A stretch of DNA of 10,488 bases from Bacteroidales bacterium (GTDB lineage Bacteria > Bacteroidota > Bacteroidia > Bacteroidales > VadinHA17): assembly GCA_003518245.1 (NCBI GenBank), contig DOZA01000251.1, positions 1 to 10,488 on the forward strand, in the 5' to 3' direction. This document shows, piece by piece, positions 7,457 through 10,488 of this stretch. The position numbers and the translations under genes were made by a program. Numbering within the stretch: the stretch's first letter is position 1; every line of letters starts with the position of its first letter. The notes beneath the pieces are model-generated. The model was given only the letters and a program-made list of their open reading frames with translations, did not search any database and was not told the origin of the DNA.

Positions 7457-8329
7457 TTAATACGTTTTCGTCATACTCTCCGGTACACAAACTATATAGG
7501 AAGCAATATCCAGGTACTGATCTTCCAATTGCGTAATATCTTCCTGGATTACTGTTTCAATTGTAATGATTTTCAGATCCGGCTTATATTGGTGCAGGTA
7601 CCATATTATACCCTCAAAATTACGTGAATGATAAGACCCGTTATAGTGAATGAATATTTTACCGTTTTCCCAGTGCTGTATGATTGAATAGGCCATAGTT
7701 GCATCTTTTATCGCCTGTGCTTTAGGCAGATTAGTATTGCTTGGTTTCATTCCTTCACCTCCACCCATATTTAGCATATCCTTATAGCATTTAAGCTCCG
7801 GGTCATACTTGACAGGCAATGGGGCAATATAATCCTTTGCTTTGTCCGTAAGGCTGTCGAGAATTTCAAATCCTGACCTGTTAACCATTGAAGCGTAACG
7901 CCTTGGAATGTTTGTGGCAATAAAAGGAATCCTGTTTTCCCTCGCAAATTCGAGCAGGGGTTTATAATCAGTCTTATAATTCTTCCAGAGTTTGGCTTCA
8001 GGTTCGAATTTTCCCGATTCATAAAAATTATCAAGGTATTCGTTAATGATTAGCTGATCATCACGTTCAAACATTTCTGCACCCATTAAAAGGCTGTTTT
8101 CTTCGATTTTGTGCAGATCCCTGGTAATTTCATATTCCAGCCAGTGCGATACAGGATCATTATGCAGCTCTCCATAGAAAACTATATCAGCCTCTGATGC
8201 ATCTTCAATAAGCTTAGTATACGATGATTTGTTTCCTTCAGTATTGAATAATTTGTATGCAGGTTTATCTGATTTAAAAGAAAGAACAGACAATGCCAGG
8301 AAAATCAGGGCCAGGTTGATATTTTTCAT
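7457..8329 (-). CDS. ChaN/EreA-superfamily protein (ChaN-like, PF04187 type)
   Basis: This 290-residue exported protein belongs to the ChaN-like family (haem-binding 'iron-regulated' proteins), a relative of EreA-type esterases and TIKI/TraB proteins. Conserved blocks appear in order: DIVFYGELHNDPVSH (48-62, the GExH motif with Glu54 and His56, plus His62), LLMGAEMFERDDQ (80-92), PFIATNIPRRYASMV (135-149), KDATMAYSI (208-216) and IFIHYNGSYHSRNFEG (225-240, His228 and His234). The N-terminus (MKNINLALIFLALSVLS) is a hydrophobic export signal. It has no lipobox cysteine, unlike lipoprotein ChaN, so it may be soluble or membrane-anchored in the periplasm (inference). The ATG at 8329 has an A-rich leader (AGAAAATAATT). 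The gene is downstream of tRNA-Arg but separated from it by a terminator. A role in haem or iron handling is a family-level guess; no haem or iron genes adjoin it. Confidence 0.88.
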   Translation of the reverse strand: MKNINLALIFLALSVLSFKSDKPAYKLFNTEGNKSSYTKLIEDASEADIVFYGELHNDPVSHWLEYEITRDLHKIEENSLLMGAEMFERDDQLIINEYLDNFYESGKFEPEAKLWKNYKTDYKPLLEFARENRIPFIATNIPRRYASMVNRSGFEILDSLTDKAKDYIAPLPVKYDPELKCYKDMLNMGGGEGMKPSNTNLPKAQAIKDATMAYSIIQHWENGKIFIHYNGSYHSRNFEGIIWYLHQYKPDLKIITIETVIQEDITQLEDQYLDIASYIVCVPESMTKTY

Positions 8330-8420
8330 AATTATTTTCTGAGTTTATTGATTAATAATGATTTCATTTATGTTACAGGCCTTTTATATGACTATTTAGG
8401 TATACTGTTTGTTCATCAAA

Positions 8421-8455
8421 GAAAAGAAAAACGAGCATAAAAAAAGAATGCTCGC
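8421..8455 (-). terminator. Rho-independent terminator of tRNA-Arg
   Basis: On the minus strand CGAGCAT (8454-8448) and ATGCTCG (8438-8432) form a 7-bp perfect stem around a 9-base loop, TCTTTTTTT. TTTTTCTTTTC follows (8431-8421). On the plus strand the stem is not followed by Ts, so it acts only on minus-strand transcription. It sits 34 bases after the tRNA 3' end and about 90 bases before the ChaN-like start, uncoupling the two genes. Confidence 0.88.
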
Positions 8456-8488
8456 TTTGTCTTGATCCTTACGGCTTATATTTGCTCG

Positions 8489-8562
8489 CGAACCCGGAGG
8501 AACTCGAATCCCCAACCTCCTGATCCGTAGTCAGGTGCTCTATCCAATTAAGCTACGGGTCC
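8489..8562 (-). tRNA. tRNA-Arg(ACG)
   Basis: The 74-base cloverleaf folds fully on the minus strand. The acceptor GGACCCG (8562-8556) pairs with CGGGTTC (8496-8490), with one G-T wobble. The D arm is GCTT-AATTGGATA-GAGC. The anticodon arm is CCTGA-CTACGGA-TCAGG, with anticodon ACG at 8528-8526. The variable loop is AGGTT, and the T arm is GGGGA-TTCGAGT-TCCTC with one G-T pair. The discriminator base is G (8489). CCA is not encoded (CGAG follows), so it must be added enzymatically. A34 should be converted to inosine by TadA so that the tRNA reads CGU, CGC and CGA codons (established for bacterial tRNA-Arg ACG). Confidence 0.97.
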
Positions 8563-8577
8563 ATACTATTTCGAGTG

Positions 8578-8610
8578 CAAATATAACTATTAAGTTTATA
8601 ATTAACTAAA
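8578..8610 (-). promoter_or_regulatory. Bacteroidota-type promoter of tRNA-Arg
   Basis: On the minus strand TATATTTG (8585-8578) matches the Bacteroidota -7 consensus TAnnTTTG exactly. Upstream, TTTA (8610-8607) is one base off the -33 TTTG box, with a 21-base spacer against about 19-21 typical. Transcription would start near 8570, about eight bases before the mature tRNA 5' end, which is a sensible leader for RNase P processing. Confidence 0.65.
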
Positions 8611-8626
8611 TCTTTGAATCACTGCT

Positions 8627-8657
8627 TTTGTATTATTAAGCTTCTGAATTATTATTA
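8627..8657 (+). promoter_or_regulatory. Possible promoter of the AsmA-like gene
   Basis: TTTG (8627-8630) is followed after exactly 19 bases by TATTATTA (8650-8657). The second box agrees with TAnnTTTG at four of its six fixed positions. The start point would be near 8664, giving a leader of roughly 20 bases before the ATG at 8687. The spacing is right but the -7 match is weak in AT-rich DNA, so this is tentative. Confidence 0.3.
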
Positions 8658-8686
8658 AATTGCATGATTAATAAACAAAGAAGGAA

Positions 8687-10488
8687 ATGAAAAAAGCTCT
8701 GAAGATTATCATTAAAACTATCGCTATATTGATAGTTGTCATATTTCTCGCTGCTATGGTTATTCCTGTCTTGTTCAAAGAACAGATAAAAGAGAAGGTA
8801 GTTAATATTGCCAATGAAAAGGTAAATGCCGAACTTTATATTGGTGACTTCGGGATAACTCTTTTTCGAAATTTCCCGAACCTTACTTTCATGCTTAAAG
8901 ATGTGAGTGTAACAGGAGTAGATAAGTTCCAGGGGGACACTCTCGTAGGATTTAAATCATTTAACCTGGTTTTTGACATCAGCTCGGTTCTTTCGAAGGG
9001 AGGTTACAGGATCAGGTCGATTGATCTGATCAGGCCTGTAGCAAGGGCCATTATTCTTGATGATGGCTCTGCCAGTTATGATATTGTTGTTCCGTCAGAT
9101 ACAGGACTGGTTGAAGAGGAATTAGTTGAAGAAGAAAGGGAAGCGGGTGAAAGTAAATTAGCGCTAAATCTCAAAAGATTTACCATTAGCGACGCGGATA
9201 TATCATACACAGACCTGTCCTCGGATACGGAAGTTGAAATAAATGAGCTGGACCTGCTCTTAAAAGGAAATATGTCGGCAAAAACCACCGACCTGTATAT
9301 CGAAACATCCATTGAAGAACTTGATTTTATTATGGATGAAACGAGAATGCTGAACAGTGCCAGGATGGATGCTTCATTTGATGTCGAAGCCAGCCTGCAA
9401 GATAATGAATTTATCCTGGGTGAAAACAGTATATCATTAAATGAGCTCATACTTTCATTTACCGGATCAGTAAAAATGGATGGTAAGGATATAGTTACTG
9501 ATCTAAATATAGGTACGGGTAACACCGAGTTTAAGTCTGTACTATCCCTGATTCCCGCAGTATATAAGAAGGGATTTGAAGACCTTCAAACCGATGGGCG
9601 ATTTATGGTTAACGGTGCGATCACTGGCCGGTATAGCAAGGCTGACAGCCTTTTGCCTGATGTAAGTATAAATTTTGAGGTTACTGATGGGAGGGTAGAT
9701 TATCCCGATCTGCCGGAAACTCTGGAAAATATAAATATTTTCACAAGTGTTGAAGTTAAAGGAACCGATCTGGACAGGTCAGTCATTAATATTGAACAAT
9801 TCCATTTCGACCTGGCCGGCAATCCATTTAATATGAATATGCTCTTATCAACACCCATTAGTGATCCTGATCTGAATGCCGTTTTTAAAGGAAAGCTGGA
9901 CCTGGAAGCACTGGCCAATGCTGTACCTGTTGATCTTAATGAATTGAAGGGATTTATTGATATAGGCCTTGAACTTGATGGCAGATTGTCAATGATCGAG
10001 CAGCAGGAATTTGATAGCTTCAAGGCAGAGGGTGATGTAAAACTATCCGGCTTTGAAGTGGAAATGGATAATCTTCCCCCTGTAGGAATAGAGATAGCAG
10101 AAGTTAGTTTCTCTCCTCAATATACATCCCTGAAGCAACTGAAAATTGATGCAGCCGGAAATATAATAAACATATCGGGTAACCTGGAGAACTACCTGCC
10201 TTACCTGTTTAAGGGTGAAACGGTAAGGGGATCCCTTGATCTTTATTCAGCATATTTAGATCTTGATACAATATCCTCATATATTCCTGCTGATACAAGC
10301 AGAGTAGCAGACGATGACACTCTTAAACTATCAACAATAAAACTTCCTGAAAATATTGATTTTGAATTTACCTCAGTAATTGAGGGCTTAAGATTCAGTC
10401 CTCTTGAAGCAACCAATGTAAGGGGTAATATAGCTCTTAGTGAAGGTGTACTCAGGATCACTGAAACAGGTTTAAGTTCCCTGGGAGG
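8687..10488 (+). CDS. AsmA-like envelope protein, 3' truncated
   Basis: This frame is open for 600 codons from ATG 8687 to the window edge without a stop. Residues about 5-28 (LKIIIKTIAILIVVIFLAAM) form one N-terminal membrane anchor. The adjoining IPVLFKEQIKEKVVNIANEK and the block around LFRNFPNLTFMLKDVSV, with DKFQGDTLVGFKSFNLVFD, match the N-terminal AsmA region of Bacteroidota proteins. The rest is long beta-rich repeats (LDLEAL..., GFIDIGLELDGRL..., AGNIINISGNL), as in the AsmA and AsmA-like C-terminal families. AsmA-like proteins are periplasmic or bridging proteins, linked in Proteobacteria to outer-membrane assembly and lipid transport; a similar role here is inference. An acidic stretch (VEEELVEEEREAGE, about 143-156) interrupts the domain. 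The leader AAGAAGGAA ends at the ATG and may act as a weak ribosome site. Family members are often 800 residues or more, so several hundred bases are probably missing. Confidence 0.9.
   Translation, partial: MKKALKIIIKTIAILIVVIFLAAMVIPVLFKEQIKEKVVNIANEKVNAELYIGDFGITLFRNFPNLTFMLKDVSVTGVDKFQGDTLVGFKSFNLVFDISSVLSKGGYRIRSIDLIRPVARAIILDDGSASYDIVVPSDTGLVEEELVEEEREAGESKLALNLKRFTISDADISYTDLSSDTEVEINELDLLLKGNMSAKTTDLYIETSIEELDFIMDETRMLNSARMDASFDVEASLQDNEFILGENSISLNELILSFTGSVKMDGKDIVTDLNIGTGNTEFKSVLSLIPAVYKKGFEDLQTDGRFMVNGAITGRYSKADSLLPDVSINFEVTDGRVDYPDLPETLENINIFTSVEVKGTDLDRSVINIEQFHFDLAGNPFNMNMLLSTPISDPDLNAVFKGKLDLEALANAVPVDLNELKGFIDIGLELDGRLSMIEQQEFDSFKAEGDVKLSGFEVEMDNLPPVGIEIAEVSFSPQYTSLKQLKIDAAGNIINISGNLENYLPYLFKGETVRGSLDLYSAYLDLDTISSYIPADTSRVADDDTLKLSTIKLPENIDFEFTSVIEGLRFSPLEATNVRGNIALSEGVLRITETGLSSLG

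Noticed and set aside
8330..8420. TTTG near 8420 (minus strand) plus TATACCTA as the ChaN-like promoter
   Set aside because: The -7 match to TAnnTTTG is too poor to support a call.
8489..8562. tRNA-Arg as an occupied att site of a mobile element
   Set aside because: There is no integrase, no duplicated tRNA 3' end, and both neighbours look like ordinary chromosomal genes.
9076..10461. Three minus-strand open frames
   Set aside because: They are serine-rich shadows antisense to the AsmA-like gene, with no recognisable family and no independent start signal.

Overview
The window looks like chromosomal DNA of a Bacteroidota bacterium, probably Bacteroidales-like, though I cannot place it below phylum from sequence alone. 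The evidence is a SusC/RagA-type TonB-dependent porin followed 11 bases later by its SusD-like surface lipoprotein, A-rich leaders without clear Shine-Dalgarno sequences, and a TAnnTTTG-type -7 promoter box ahead of a tRNA gene. The genes are moderately AT-rich and look uniform by eye. I see no transposase, integrase, phage gene, plasmid gene or CRISPR array.

Layout. Bases 1-4280 (+) hold a SusC homologue, cut off at its 5' end by the window edge, and an intact SusD-like lipoprotein. A strong intrinsic terminator closes this unit at 4309-4342. Bases 4343-4498 hold a REP-like palindrome and two short tandem repeats, one of which runs into the end of the next gene. Bases 4474-5721 (-) encode an MFS permease. 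A 299-base divergent gap contains a third tandem repeat. Bases 6021-7427 (+) encode a secreted alpha/beta hydrolase with an N-terminal beta domain and a complete Ser-Asp-His triad. It converges on a ChaN/EreA-superfamily protein (7457-8329, -), with a fourth tandem repeat in the 29-base gap. Next come a terminator (8421-8455, -), tRNA-Arg(ACG) (8489-8562, -) with a good promoter, and a divergently transcribed AsmA-like gene (8687 to the window end, +) that is cut off at its 3' end.

How the genes work together. Only SusC and SusD form an evident functional unit: a surface lipoprotein lid on a TonB-driven outer-membrane channel that imports an unidentified oligomer, either glycan or peptide. 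No degradative enzyme lies in the same transcription unit within the window, so the substrate cannot be named. The remaining genes are separate units with alternating strands. The hydrolase, the ChaN-like protein and the AsmA-like protein all act in or at the cell envelope, but nothing here links them into one pathway.

I did not find a convincing undescribed system. The most interesting signals are the short tandem repeats of different unit lengths in the three intergenic gaps between 4281 and 7456, one of which supplies a gene's stop codon, and the REP-like palindrome. The window also shows that three start sites need correction (SusC, MFS, hydrolase) and that the large AsmA-like open frame at the right edge is easily missed because it has no stop codon in the window.
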